64,000 nucleotides of DNA from Enterococcus ratti. GTDB lineage: Bacteria > Bacillota > Bacilli > Lactobacillales > Enterococcaceae. The notes under the pieces were generated by a model that was not told the DNA's origin, did no database searches, and saw only the letters and a program-made list of their open reading frames with translations. Where the stretch lies: assembly GCF_001886195.1 (NCBI RefSeq), contig NZ_JXLB01000013.1:20642-84641 (forward strand), written 5' to 3'. Numbering within the stretch: position 1 is the stretch's first letter; the number at the start of each line of letters is the position of its first letter. Shown piece by piece: positions 9,140-16,733 of the stretch. Both the position numbers and the translations under genes were made by a program.

Positions 9140-9154
9140 AATTATTTAACTGTT
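9140..9154. repeat. attL: Prophage left attachment site (att core copy)
   Basis: The 15-bp sequence AATTATTTAACTGTT is identical to 30437-30451, where it forms the last codons and stop of rplL. The direct repeat brackets the integrase, lysogeny, early, tail and lysis genes, so it is the expected duplication from site-specific integration. Confidence 0.8.
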
Positions 9155-9257
9155 TTTATTTTTGCATTTCTTGACTAATTCTAGTTAACTCTAATTGCTT
9201 TAATATCAACGTTTATATAGTTTTTCAGTTACTAATATTTTCTATATTTTGTTAAAT

Positions 9258-9278
9258 AGTATGGTCAAAGTATGGTCA
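9258..9278 (+). repeat. Left pair of AGTATGGTCA repeats (putative integrase arm sites)
   Basis: AGTATGGTCA occurs at 9258-9267 and 9269-9278, inside the left end of the prophage. The same 10-mer occurs twice in the same orientation just inside the right end (30352-30361 and 30364-30373). Paired repeats flanking the core on both arms are typical arm-type binding sites of integrases with an AP2-like N-terminal domain, which this integrase has. Function is inferred. Confidence 0.65.
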
Positions 9279-9297
9279 TTTTTCATCTCATTATATA

Positions 9298-9331
9298 GCA
9301 TGACGTGTTAAAAAATACGTCATGCTTTTTT
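9298..9331 (+). terminator. Rightward terminator in the left prophage end
   Basis: A nine-pair stem, GCATGACGT (9298-9306) with ACGTCATGC (9317-9325), is followed by six T. The 9155-9740 stretch also holds the facing terminator below and a GTGAAATT/AATTTCAC dyad near 9400. No gene was seen before 9741. Confidence 0.8.
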
Positions 9332-9333
9332 AT

Positions 9334-9362
9334 AAAAAAAGACTACTCTTTCGAGTAGCCTC
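9334..9362 (-). terminator. Leftward terminator in the left prophage end
   Basis: On the minus strand GGCTACTC (9360-9353) pairs with GAGTAGTC (9348-9341) across a GAAA tetraloop, with one G-U pair, followed by seven T. It would stop leftward transcription that reads past the endolysin gene before it reaches the host side. Confidence 0.8.
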
Positions 9363-9740
9363 AGAAGTAAAGAAACGAGATAAAATTAGAGATCTTGTGA
9401 AATTGTGAAGAATTTCACCTCGAATTTATTTTGTGCTACACAGTTTGAAGATTATAGGATGAACACACCATACAGTTATATAGTTTAGTAGCACATCATA
9501 ATTATAAGCTATGAAATCAACTTTTTTTATTCGTTTTGATTATAGCTGATATAAAAAATACCACCCGAAGGTGGGGATGAAACGGCTATTGTTTGGGAGT
9601 TTATGAGAATTTTTTTCTAATTCTAAAATATGCAAGTAGTTAAATACCGCATTCTAATTTTATTTAACTACTTTACCTTCATGTACTTATACTGCTATAC
9701 TTATCTTGAAAATAGATTTCTTTCAGAGGTGTATATAATA

Positions 9741-10295
9741 ATGGATAAAACAATCTCTCAATTTTATGATTCAGATTTTATAATAAAATTTGAGTCGCAC
9801 GCTACTGTCTTATATGAAGTAAATTTTGATGAGACAAAGCCTGAAATTGACGTTAAAGAAATTGCAAATAAGTTAGGATTCAATATAAAGTATGTTTTTA
9901 TGGAAAAAAGTGGAAAACTAGAAGATGGTATCATTAAGGTAAATCTTTTAGATCATGAAGTAAGGCAACGATTTACTATAGCGCATGAAATAGGACATTT
10001 TTTATTACACGACCACAATGAAGTAATGTATAGAGATGTTTCATTACAAAGCTATAAAAGTATAGTAGAAAGAATAAAAGAACGCGAGGCAAATGAATTT
10101 GCTGCCGAATTATTGATGCCCAAACGTTTATTAATTAAATTAATTAATGAATATTTAGAAGAAAATAATTGGGATTCTTTACTCGATGATATTCAATTTG
10201 AGACATTATTGAAAGACATCTCTAAAAAACTTAATGTATCTAAAAGTTCTTTAGAGTTTCGATTACAAAATTTGGGTGTTATTAAGGGAGAGTGA
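9741..10295 (+). CDS. ImmA/IrrE-family metallopeptidase (accessory pair, gene 1)
   Basis: The start at 9741 is chosen because AGAGG lies 11 bases upstream and the family homology begins there; a longer frame from 9630 has no ribosome site. The 184-residue protein has the zinc motif FTIAHEIGHFLLH (HEIGH) at about residues 78-90 and the downstream EANEFAAELLMP, which carries the third ligand region. ImmA/IrrE enzymes cut or inactivate HTH repressors. No HTH partner is adjacent here; the partner is the FRG-domain gene, whose start lies two bases past this stop. A separate ImmA protein at 27675 serves the phage repressor, so this one probably has a different job, such as defence or stress response (inference). 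Confidence 0.88.
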   Translation: MDKTISQFYDSDFIIKFESHATVLYEVNFDETKPEIDVKEIANKLGFNIKYVFMEKSGKLEDGIIKVNLLDHEVRQRFTIAHEIGHFLLHDHNEVMYRDVSLQSYKSIVERIKEREANEFAAELLMPKRLLIKLINEYLEENNWDSLLDDIQFETLLKDISKKLNVSKSSLEFRLQNLGVIKGE

Positions 10296-10297
10296 CT

Positions 10298-11413
10298 ATG
10301 AATTATTCAAATATTAAATCTAAATGTGCTCCAGACAATATTTTTGATACTATCACTATCCAAATCACTATTGCTCCATCCAAACAAGAAAATGGTGAAG
10401 ATTTAGATTACAGAATTCAAGATCTTGGAATAAATGAGGAAAAATCTTCTAATTTAGATAGTGAGCTATATCAAGTTTTAAAGCGGCATTGTGCTCTTTT
10501 AAAAGAAAGAATAGCTAATGACCTGCCAATGAAATGGAAGGTCTTTTATTTATATAAAGAACTATTTCAAAAAATAATCTGCGAATCTAGCATAGGCAGT
10601 TTCAATTATTTTCGAGGTCAAGCAAAAAATTGGAAAACCATTCCGGGTATTTTCAGAACTAATACATCAGCGACATTTATTGATGAATTTGAGAAGATTT
10701 ACAAGCGCATTAGCATAGAATTCCCTAACGAAATAGAATATACTGAATATGAAACAAATCCCGACAGTCTAAAAAAAAGAGCAAAACAATTAGCTATGTT
10801 GCAACATTATGGACTTAGAACTAGTTTATTAGATCTTACAAGAAATCCTTACATCGCTTTGCTATTTATGGTTTCTGATTCTAGTAAAACTGACTTTTCT
10901 TCCGGAGTTATTGAAGCATACCAAATTGACGAAGATAAGCATAACCAAAATAATATTTTTATTTCTGTTGAAAAAGAAGAAAATAATAGGCGTTTAAAAG
11001 CTCAAGATGGAGCCTTTTTATATTATGATAAATTGGCTAATTTGGATATTGAGAGCATCATTAAAATACCTAGAATAGTGATTGAACTATCATATGATAC
11101 GAGTGAACTTGCAAAAGATATAGAAGAAAAAATATCGGAAATTGAGACCGCTCTATCTCAATTACCTGCGAATTTCCCAAAAAATATTTCAGAAGCTTTT
11201 GATGAAGAATTGGCTAAACTAAAAAAGGATTTATGTGAAGTCAAAACAAATGTTGATAAAACAGGTATCTTCACAAAAATTCATGACGAAATAAAAAGTA
11301 AGTTAAATGAATATTTTTATTTCGAAGAATCTCTATTCCCTGACCTATATAAATATATTGAATTTATACAACCAAAATACATTAATAGACCTAATGTACA
11401 AGTTAAACTTTAG
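10298..11413 (+). CDS. FRG-domain protein (accessory pair, gene 2)
   Basis: An ATG at 10298 follows GGGAG by seven bases and lies two bases past the stop of the metallopeptidase gene, so the two form one transcript. The 371-residue protein carries an FRG domain. Its signature FNYFRGQAKNWKTIPGIFR lies at about residues 100-120, and the second block LAMLQHYGLRTSLLDLTRNP then YIALLFMVSD at about 165-195. The C-terminal third is charged and likely coiled coil (about 265-320). The biochemical activity of FRG domains is not settled. The gene sits between attL and the lysis genes, the usual place for lysogenic conversion or phage-defence genes. No membrane span or signal peptide is visible. Confidence 0.85.
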   Translation: MNYSNIKSKCAPDNIFDTITIQITIAPSKQENGEDLDYRIQDLGINEEKSSNLDSELYQVLKRHCALLKERIANDLPMKWKVFYLYKELFQKIICESSIGSFNYFRGQAKNWKTIPGIFRTNTSATFIDEFEKIYKRISIEFPNEIEYTEYETNPDSLKKRAKQLAMLQHYGLRTSLLDLTRNPYIALLFMVSDSSKTDFSSGVIEAYQIDEDKHNQNNIFISVEKEENNRRLKAQDGAFLYYDKLANLDIESIIKIPRIVIELSYDTSELAKDIEEKISEIETALSQLPANFPKNISEAFDEELAKLKKDLCEVKTNVDKTGIFTKIHDEIKSKLNEYFYFEESLFPDLYKYIEFIQPKYINRPNVQVKL

Positions 11414-11457
11414 ATGCGAACTAAATAATATTTTTTCAAATTGAATTATTATGTACC

Positions 11458-11480
11458 GCTCCTCGATGAGGAGCTTTTTG
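11458..11480 (+). terminator. Terminator of the ImmA/FRG pair
   Basis: A seven-pair stem, GCTCCTC (11458-11464) and GAGGAGC (11468-11474), has a three-base loop followed by five T. It ends the rightward accessory transcript just before the convergent endolysin gene. Confidence 0.88.
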
Positions 11481-11481
11481 T

Positions 11482-12468
11482 TTATAACGTCAAATAAATA
11501 TCCTTAATCCGAACATCATTCACTGCACCTTCACCATTTGCTTGGTTACAACGGCGGAAAATGACATCAATTTTCGTGCCTTTTTTCACCCAGCTTAGAT
11601 CCACAGTGACGTCCATTCCTAAAGCATCGCCACCTTTGTATCCATAGGTTTTCTTCACATCAGGTCGTTTGATCCCTTGTGAAGCCACACGAGTGATTTC
11701 TTCATTTGTGCCATGCTTCATAACAAGAATATAAGCACATTTTCCAATTGGACCATCTGGTTTATCTGGCACTAGCCAACCAGCAATTCGAACTTTTCCT
11801 TTACTTACTTCATTGAATTTGTCTAGTTTCGCCCATGCGTTCCCTTGATGAACAGCTTTACTTGCTGCTACTGCTTTGTCATGGTCGGATGGTGTTTGTG
11901 GTTTTGCAACTGGTTTAGATTGTGCAGTTACTGGCTTACAACTAGAACCAAAACCATTCGCTATATCTCGTGCAAACTGCTCTTTGCTGATCCCCATACT
12001 TGCCAAATATCCGTATGGATCCATGTGATCGCCACCATAATTTTGTGTTACCCATTGATGACTTTTCACTCCTTTGGTACCTTTTCCACCTGCATCAAGT
12101 GTTTTAGGAATACCGAATTGATTACATAAGTCGCGAATCAATTCCACATACACACGGTAATTTTTTTCAAATAAAGCTTTATCTGTCGTATGTTGTAATT
12201 CGATTTGCGCTGGTGCATAACAATTGGCATCTAATGCGCCCCAAGAAACATAGCCTGGTTCTCCAATCAAATAAACGATACCATCGCCTACAACATGAGT
12301 CGTATAAGCATTACGCCAATTATTTTTCATATAACTTGATTCATCCCGCCCAGTTGCACGAGGATTGGCTGTTTCATGAGCGATAATGTACCAATTTTGA
12401 GCTTTTCTTGAATCGCCTTCGTTTGCTGCTAACATAAATTCTTTGTTAATTGTGTAACTCATTTTCAT
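11482..12468 (-). CDS. Phage endolysin, N-acetylmuramoyl-L-alanine amidase
   Basis: A 328-residue lysin. The amidase_2 (PGRP-like) domain spans about residues 1-170, with zinc ligands suggested by WYIIAHETANP, AYTTHVVGDG, and KSHQWVTQNYGGDHMDPYGY. A linker rich in A, K, P and Q (about 180-215) leads to a C-terminal domain of about 100 residues, probably for wall binding, that I do not recognise. It cleaves the stem peptide from peptidoglycan at the end of the lytic cycle. There is no signal peptide, so it needs the holin. It overlaps the holin gene by 23 bases; an ATG two codons inside is an alternative start. Confidence 0.92.
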   Translation of the reverse strand: MKMSYTINKEFMLAANEGDSRKAQNWYIIAHETANPRATGRDESSYMKNNWRNAYTTHVVGDGIVYLIGEPGYVSWGALDANCYAPAQIELQHTTDKALFEKNYRVYVELIRDLCNQFGIPKTLDAGGKGTKGVKSHQWVTQNYGGDHMDPYGYLASMGISKEQFARDIANGFGSSCKPVTAQSKPVAKPQTPSDHDKAVAASKAVHQGNAWAKLDKFNEVSKGKVRIAGWLVPDKPDGPIGKCAYILVMKHGTNEEITRVASQGIKRPDVKKTYGYKGGDALGMDVTVDLSWVKKGTKIDVIFRRCNQANGEGAVNDVRIKDIYLTL

Positions 12469-12733
12469 CGTCTCCTTTATCTAATTCTTTGATTCCATAA
12501 GTCGTTTGTTTCCATAATTGATCGCCATACACTGTAATTCCTACAGTCACAATAGCTACAAAAAAGTGAAATACGTTATACCCACCAAATAATAGTGGTG
12601 TACAAATACAACTAATTATCGTAAGTGCTAAAGGAATTCCCCAGTCGGGAAACTTAGGAATTTCCTTTAACACTTTTCCTGCCACATATAACCCACACAT
12701 AGCGAGTATCATTTCAGTTGAGAATGATTCCAC
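12446..12733 (-). CDS. Phage holin
   Basis: A 95-residue protein with two or three hydrophobic spans (about residues 5-22, 33-52, 56-70), a short charged tail, and the segment LKEIPKFPDWGIPLALTI. This is typical of the small phage holins encoded directly before amidase genes. It permeabilises the membrane so the lysin can reach the wall. The size, topology and overlap with the lysin gene make the assignment good, although the precise holin subfamily is uncertain. Confidence 0.82.
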   Translation of the reverse strand: MESFSTEMILAMCGLYVAGKVLKEIPKFPDWGIPLALTIISCICTPLLFGGYNVFHFFVAIVTVGITVYGDQLWKQTTYGIKELDKGDDENELHN

Positions 12734-12774
12734 GACACCTCACCACCTTTCAAACATAAAAAAGAAGCACAGAA

Positions 12775-13056
12775 TTATTTCCGTACTTCCTTCTCGATTT
12801 CAGTAACTTTGTCATCGATTCGCTTCACATCTGAACGTATAAATTCAAATCCTTTATTCAACTCATTCAACGTAGCCAAAAAGTCTCGTCGGTCCTGTTT
12901 TGAGCTTTCTCTTTCATCATGTAGTTCTTTTCGATAGTAAATATTGATTCGCCAAGAAGCGAAAATAATAAACCCGATCAATATAACTGTTAATGGTAAA
13001 AAAATAAGCCCGTCGATTGCGACTAGCTTGTTAAAAATCTGATCGATACCTTTCAT
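12775..13056 (-). CDS. Small phage membrane protein with coiled coil (lysis region)
   Basis: 93 residues with one membrane span (about 16-38: FLPLTVILIGFIIFASWRI) followed by a charged coiled coil (ELNKGFEFIRSDVKRIDDKV). This architecture resembles XhlA-type haemolysin or second-holin proteins, which usually have the opposite order, so I call it only a lysis-region membrane protein. The gene is 41 bases from the holin gene in the same operon. Confidence 0.7.
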   Translation of the reverse strand: MKGIDQIFNKLVAIDGLIFLPLTVILIGFIIFASWRINIYYRKELHDERESSKQDRRDFLATLNELNKGFEFIRSDVKRIDDKVTEIEKEVRK

Positions 13057-13073
13057 TTTTTCTCACCCTCTTC

Positions 13074-13211
13074 CTATTCAGTGAGAATTTCTTTCACTTT
13101 TTCATCTTCTTTTTTATCCAAAATTGCTTGAACTTTCTTTTTTAATGTTTTAGGTACGTCATCAATCGTTTTCTTTCCTTTTTTGATTAGGTCTGCATAG
13201 ATGTTTTCCAT
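13074..13211 (-). CDS. CD1375/XkdX-like small phage protein
   Basis: A 45-residue protein read directly from the sequence, starting at 13211. It contains MENIYADLIKKGKKTIDDVP, the pattern (Y-A-D-L-I-K-x-G-x-K-T-I-D-D-V-P) of the small proteins found between tail-fibre and holin genes in many Firmicute phages. It abuts the preceding gene by one base. The function is unknown. Confidence 0.75.
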   Translation of the reverse strand: MENIYADLIKKGKKTIDDVPKTLKKKVQAILDKKEDEKVKEILTE

Positions 13212-13212
13212 G

Positions 13213-13566
13213 TTACTCACTCCCTAATGAATATTCATAAATTTCGGTCATTGCCACTTGTAAATTCGTAACTTGTTCATTTAATGATTGATTATTTTCT
13301 TTAAACGCTTTATTTTCCTCTTGAACTTGTTCAAGTTGTTGTTCTGTCTTACGATGGATTTCTTCCAATAATTCTAATTTTTTAGAGAAATCTTGCGTGA
13401 CTACTTCTTCCCATTTTTGTTCACCTGGATTCCAAAATTGACGTTCTAATGGAATATCTGGTAATGGTGGTACCGATGTACAAGGCAAATTTTCTGGATA
13501 GTCATCTGGTACTTCTCCTAAAACTTTCCCACCTACTGGATAAAAATATTCATACATTGTTTTCAT
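13213..13566 (-). CDS. Phage tail-region protein with C-terminal coiled coil
   Basis: 117 residues. The N-terminal half (YEYFYPVGGKVLGEVPDDYP) resembles the short proteins that follow tail fibres. The C-terminal half (about 60-110) is a leucine/glutamate-rich coiled coil (LLEEIHRKTEQQLEQVQEEN). An internal ATG at 13557 is an alternative start. It is likely a fibre accessory or chaperone, by position only. Confidence 0.7.
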   Translation of the reverse strand: MKTMYEYFYPVGGKVLGEVPDDYPENLPCTSVPPLPDIPLERQFWNPGEQKWEEVVTQDFSKKLELLEEIHRKTEQQLEQVQEENKAFKENNQSLNEQVTNLQVAMTEIYEYSLGSE

Positions 13567-13578
13567 AATTTCTTCCTC

Positions 13579-14226
13579 CTATATAATTTCCATAATATGC
13601 ATATGATTTATTTGTGTATATGCCATTTTCTTTCCACTCTCCATTTCTATAGAAAGAGCAAAATAATCTCCAGCCTTAAAAGTAACCACACCACTTAACG
13701 GAACTGATTGTTTATAATTCATCACTCCGCCACCTGTTGTACTTCCTCGTCCACCAAAAAAACCAATCTGCTTTTCCCGCTCATTTAGCCCTCGATATGC
13801 TACTAAATAAGCATATCGACCTGAATCATCACCTGCTTGTAGTCGACATTGACCATCAAAAAATAATTTGCAATCTCTTGTGATCGTAGCTTGCCAACGG
13901 TTTTGATTCCAATTCAAGGGACTTGGTCGCATTGTTCCTCCATTTTTCTTTGCAATAGTCATTAATTCTGGACCAAATCTAACTCGATTACCATTTTGTA
14001 AATTTGTTAATTCATCTCCAACGCCTAACCACACTTCATAGGGTAATTCATTGACAATAGCAATCTCTTTCCCTTTAACAGTCGGCGTTTGTAAAAAGTT
14101 CTTGAATCCATCAATGGACTGATTACCAGATGTTTGTACTAATGCTTCAGCTCCATCAATTGCTCTAAAATGAGTTTTTAAATATTTAGGAACACCATTT
14201 TCTTTTAATTGCACAATATCAGACAT
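13579..14226 (-). CDS. Phage baseplate/receptor-binding appendage protein
   Basis: 215 residues. The first 25 residues (MSDIVQLKENGVPKYLKTHF) are clearly related to the start of the next protein upstream (MTDIVKVKQNNVQVYPQTHW), which suggests a shared attachment module. The rest is beta-rich and glycine-rich without transmembrane or enzyme motifs, as expected for a receptor-binding head. It is translated with its neighbour (start and stop share one base at 14226). Probably the host-recognition tip; not verified. Confidence 0.7.
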   Translation of the reverse strand: MSDIVQLKENGVPKYLKTHFRAIDGAEALVQTSGNQSIDGFKNFLQTPTVKGKEIAIVNELPYEVWLGVGDELTNLQNGNRVRFGPELMTIAKKNGGTMRPSPLNWNQNRWQATITRDCKLFFDGQCRLQAGDDSGRYAYLVAYRGLNEREKQIGFFGGRGSTTGGGVMNYKQSVPLSGVVTFKAGDYFALSIEMESGKKMAYTQINHMHIMEII

Positions 14227-14585
14227 TAAACTTCGCCTACTTTCTCAAATGTAATTTTTGCTACTCCATCTAATTTTGCTTTATCTTCTTTGGACATCAA
14301 CCCATTAGCGTTCGTCGTAGCTACAGATGTCGTTGTTGCATTAACTCCAGGATCTCCCTTATCTCCTTTTGGTAATACAAAATTGAATCTAGCCACAGAT
14401 GAGGTTCCTACATTTGTAACAGAAGCAGTAGATCCACTAGTAACTGTACCTACAGCAATAGTTGCGGACTGTCCGGGATCCCCTTTATCGCCTTTAATTG
14501 TTGTGGGTTTGCCTTCTACAGCATTCCAATGAGTTTGAGGGTAAACCTGAACATTATTCTGTTTTACTTTTACAATATCTGTCAT
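14226..14585 (-). CDS. Short collagen-like tail appendage protein
   Basis: 119 residues. After an N-terminal docking module shared with the downstream protein, two short Gly-X-Y tracts (KGDKGDPGQSA, LPKGDKGDPGVNA) flank a threonine/serine-rich segment. A small helical C-terminus (LMSKEDKAKLDGV) follows, ending in TFEKVGEV. Such collagen-like pieces act as trimeric spacers in phage tail fibres. Its last eight residues recur at the ends of the two proteins upstream. Confidence 0.75.
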   Translation of the reverse strand: MTDIVKVKQNNVQVYPQTHWNAVEGKPTTIKGDKGDPGQSATIAVGTVTSGSTASVTNVGTSSVARFNFVLPKGDKGDPGVNATTTSVATTNANGLMSKEDKAKLDGVAKITFEKVGEV

Positions 14586-14589
14586 TAGT

Positions 14590-15813
14590 TTATACCTCCC
14601 CTATTTTTTCAAAAGTAAAGTTTAAGCTTTTTTCATTTAATTCTTGGAGCTGTTTATTTATATATTCAATAGTCATGTTCCAAATATATTTATTTGGATC
14701 TTGAAAGTCTTCCAGTCCTATCCCTACAAATTTATATTCTGTCGTTAAGCCAGCTCCCTCATCTTTTGTTAGATAATAAGGTGATTCAAATAAATTAGGC
14801 TGATATGGCGTAGCTATTGAAGCTTCTTCTAACTTGATATATTCTATGTTGATTGATCCATCTACTATTTGGGAATTACTATCTAAACGTAGATAAGTAC
14901 GCTCTACTTGTTTCATTTCTACCACGCTACCAGTAACAGAAATAATTTTTGTTTCTCCCGCTAACATAGCAGATAAGTTCGTTCCCAGTAGAATATTGCC
15001 CCCGGGAAATTTTCTATAAGTTAGTCGAATTTTTGATAAGTCTCCTACAAAATCCTCATTCACTGTTACCTTAGCAGAAAGCGTATAGGTTGTTTTGGGT
15101 TTAATTTGCACAACATTACCTGTTTCAGCACCAAAACCAGAATTTCTGAATGTCAATTTTACACCTCTATTTTCGTTGACAATTGTTACATTATCTTTTG
15201 TTGTAAAATAATCACTAGTTATAGTACTTAATAGATTTGGGTTTCCACTATAGTCATAGTCTCCAAAGTCGATGCTGTTTGAATAAACTTTCTTAATTTG
15301 AGAACAAGAAGTTATTTCATTATCGTTTGTTGTACTAATAGTGCCATCTTCTGTAATCGAAATATTGGCTCCTGCTTTCAAAATTTTCAAAGACTCTAGC
15401 TTCTGTTTCAACTCTTTAGTAAAATTAAAATCTGTTTGCTTAGTTGCAGACAGAATACCTTCTTCAGTGACTTCTAAAAGTTCACCAACTTTTATACCTC
15501 CTAATTTTTCAGCAGTAGCAATTGGTAAAAGATATGTTCCACTTTCACCATTTACAATCTTTTGAAACATTTCGGCAGTTAAAATACCATCAGTATCTTC
15601 GCTTGCGTAAGGTAGTTTGGTAATCGCATTCTCTAATCCTAAATCAGCCTTCGTTAAAATGACTGCCCCAGATTTACCGTTAACCGAAAGAACTTTTGAC
15701 TGTCCCGAGGTAATGTTTTCTAATCCTAAGACTGCAGAAACATGCGTAATTGGCATAAATTGACGTTGAACGCCAGATTCATCAGTTTCCATCATTCTCT
15801 TTACTTTAACCAT
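14590..15813 (-). CDS. Phage tail fibre / baseplate protein
   Basis: The ATG at 15813 overlaps the stop of the BppU gene (TGATG). The 407-residue product contains the fibre motif VNGKSGAVILTKADLGLENA (about residues 45-64), typical of phage appendages. A carbohydrate-binding-like beta sandwich follows in the second half (about 180-330), and a C-terminal FTFEKIGEV completes it. No catalytic motif was seen. It most likely forms part of the host-binding tip in the tail operon. Confidence 0.78.
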   Translation of the reverse strand: MVKVKRMMETDESGVQRQFMPITHVSAVLGLENITSGQSKVLSVNGKSGAVILTKADLGLENAITKLPYASEDTDGILTAEMFQKIVNGESGTYLLPIATAEKLGGIKVGELLEVTEEGILSATKQTDFNFTKELKQKLESLKILKAGANISITEDGTISTTNDNEITSCSQIKKVYSNSIDFGDYDYSGNPNLLSTITSDYFTTKDNVTIVNENRGVKLTFRNSGFGAETGNVVQIKPKTTYTLSAKVTVNEDFVGDLSKIRLTYRKFPGGNILLGTNLSAMLAGETKIISVTGSVVEMKQVERTYLRLDSNSQIVDGSINIEYIKLEEASIATPYQPNLFESPYYLTKDEGAGLTTEYKFVGIGLEDFQDPNKYIWNMTIEYINKQLQELNEKSLNFTFEKIGEV

Positions 15814-16721
15814 CAAATCACCCCAACTTTCTCAAGAGTGAATACATTTTGTTTTTCATCATCAATGGTGGCTATAACTAATGCTCCTTCGGATATATCA
15901 CTTTCAATAGTTTCTACTTTTTCTACCTCATGATTCTTAGAAAATAAATCATCTTGTAAAACATCCACCATTTCAATTTCACCGTATTCGATAGTAAATA
16001 AACTTTCTCTCAATTTTTCGAATAAATAATCCATATCTGCAAGCAAACGATTAGAAATTGAATTGTGTCGTTTTCCTTGAATATCCACTCTCGCATCCAT
16101 CAATTCCGCAAGCATCGTTCCTCCAGGATCAATTGTTTTTAAAATATCCTTGATTGATTCAAACCATGCCAAATAGTCTGATTCTTGTCCTTCTCTCCAA
16201 TCTTGGAAACTGTGTTCCTGTTCTTGTCTCCAATGTTCAAATTCTTCTTTCCTTTCATTCATCCAGTCCGTAAAATCGCCTTTATTTTCATTAATAAAGT
16301 CCGTCATATCCGCAATTAAATCTTCGATTGATTGCCAATAAGAACCCATTTCTCCTTCTGTTTTTGAAACAGCATTAATGACAAAATAAGAGAAGTCTTG
16401 AGTTGTTCCAATCAAGTCTTCTCCTTTAAATATAATGAAATTGGCTGTTTGTCGATGTAAACACTGCATGGAATATTTATCAAAAATATAGTTAATTTTC
16501 CCTTTTTTAGCATCCACAATTTTTGTTTCTAATTGGACTGGATATTTCCCACCTACAACTGATTCAAAATATACCTTACATTCTGATAAATCGTAGGGAA
16601 GACCATTTTCAACTATAGTCGCTTCCATAACTTCAGTGTTTTTATTGCCTTGTCGAACTTGAATCATCCCCACGTAATTATAGGGTTCTGTTGTACTTAA
16701 TATGACATTCCACTTTGCCAT
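15813..16721 (-). CDS. BppU-type baseplate upper protein
   Basis: 302 residues. The N-terminal domain (MAKWNVILSTTEPYNYVGMI, through FIIFKGEDLIGTTQDFSYFV) matches the BppU/DUF2479 family that anchors receptor-binding proteins to the baseplate of lactococcal-type phages. A glutamate- and tryptophan-rich helical stretch (about 120-185, repeats such as FEHWRQEQEHSFQDWREGQE) forms the long helix known for this family. The protein ends in FTLEKVGVI. Its position after the tail endopeptidase gene is standard. Confidence 0.88.
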   Translation of the reverse strand: MAKWNVILSTTEPYNYVGMIQVRQGNKNTEVMEATIVENGLPYDLSECKVYFESVVGGKYPVQLETKIVDAKKGKINYIFDKYSMQCLHRQTANFIIFKGEDLIGTTQDFSYFVINAVSKTEGEMGSYWQSIEDLIADMTDFINENKGDFTDWMNERKEEFEHWRQEQEHSFQDWREGQESDYLAWFESIKDILKTIDPGGTMLAELMDARVDIQGKRHNSISNRLLADMDYLFEKLRESLFTIEYGEIEMVDVLQDDLFSKNHEVEKVETIESDISEGALVIATIDDEKQNVFTLEKVGVI

Positions 16722-16733
16722 TAAATCACCTCC

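Noticed and set aside
9630..9740. Longer N-terminus for the ImmA-like protein
   Set aside because: Hydrophobic extension with no ribosome site; the start at 9741 has AGAGG and fits the family.
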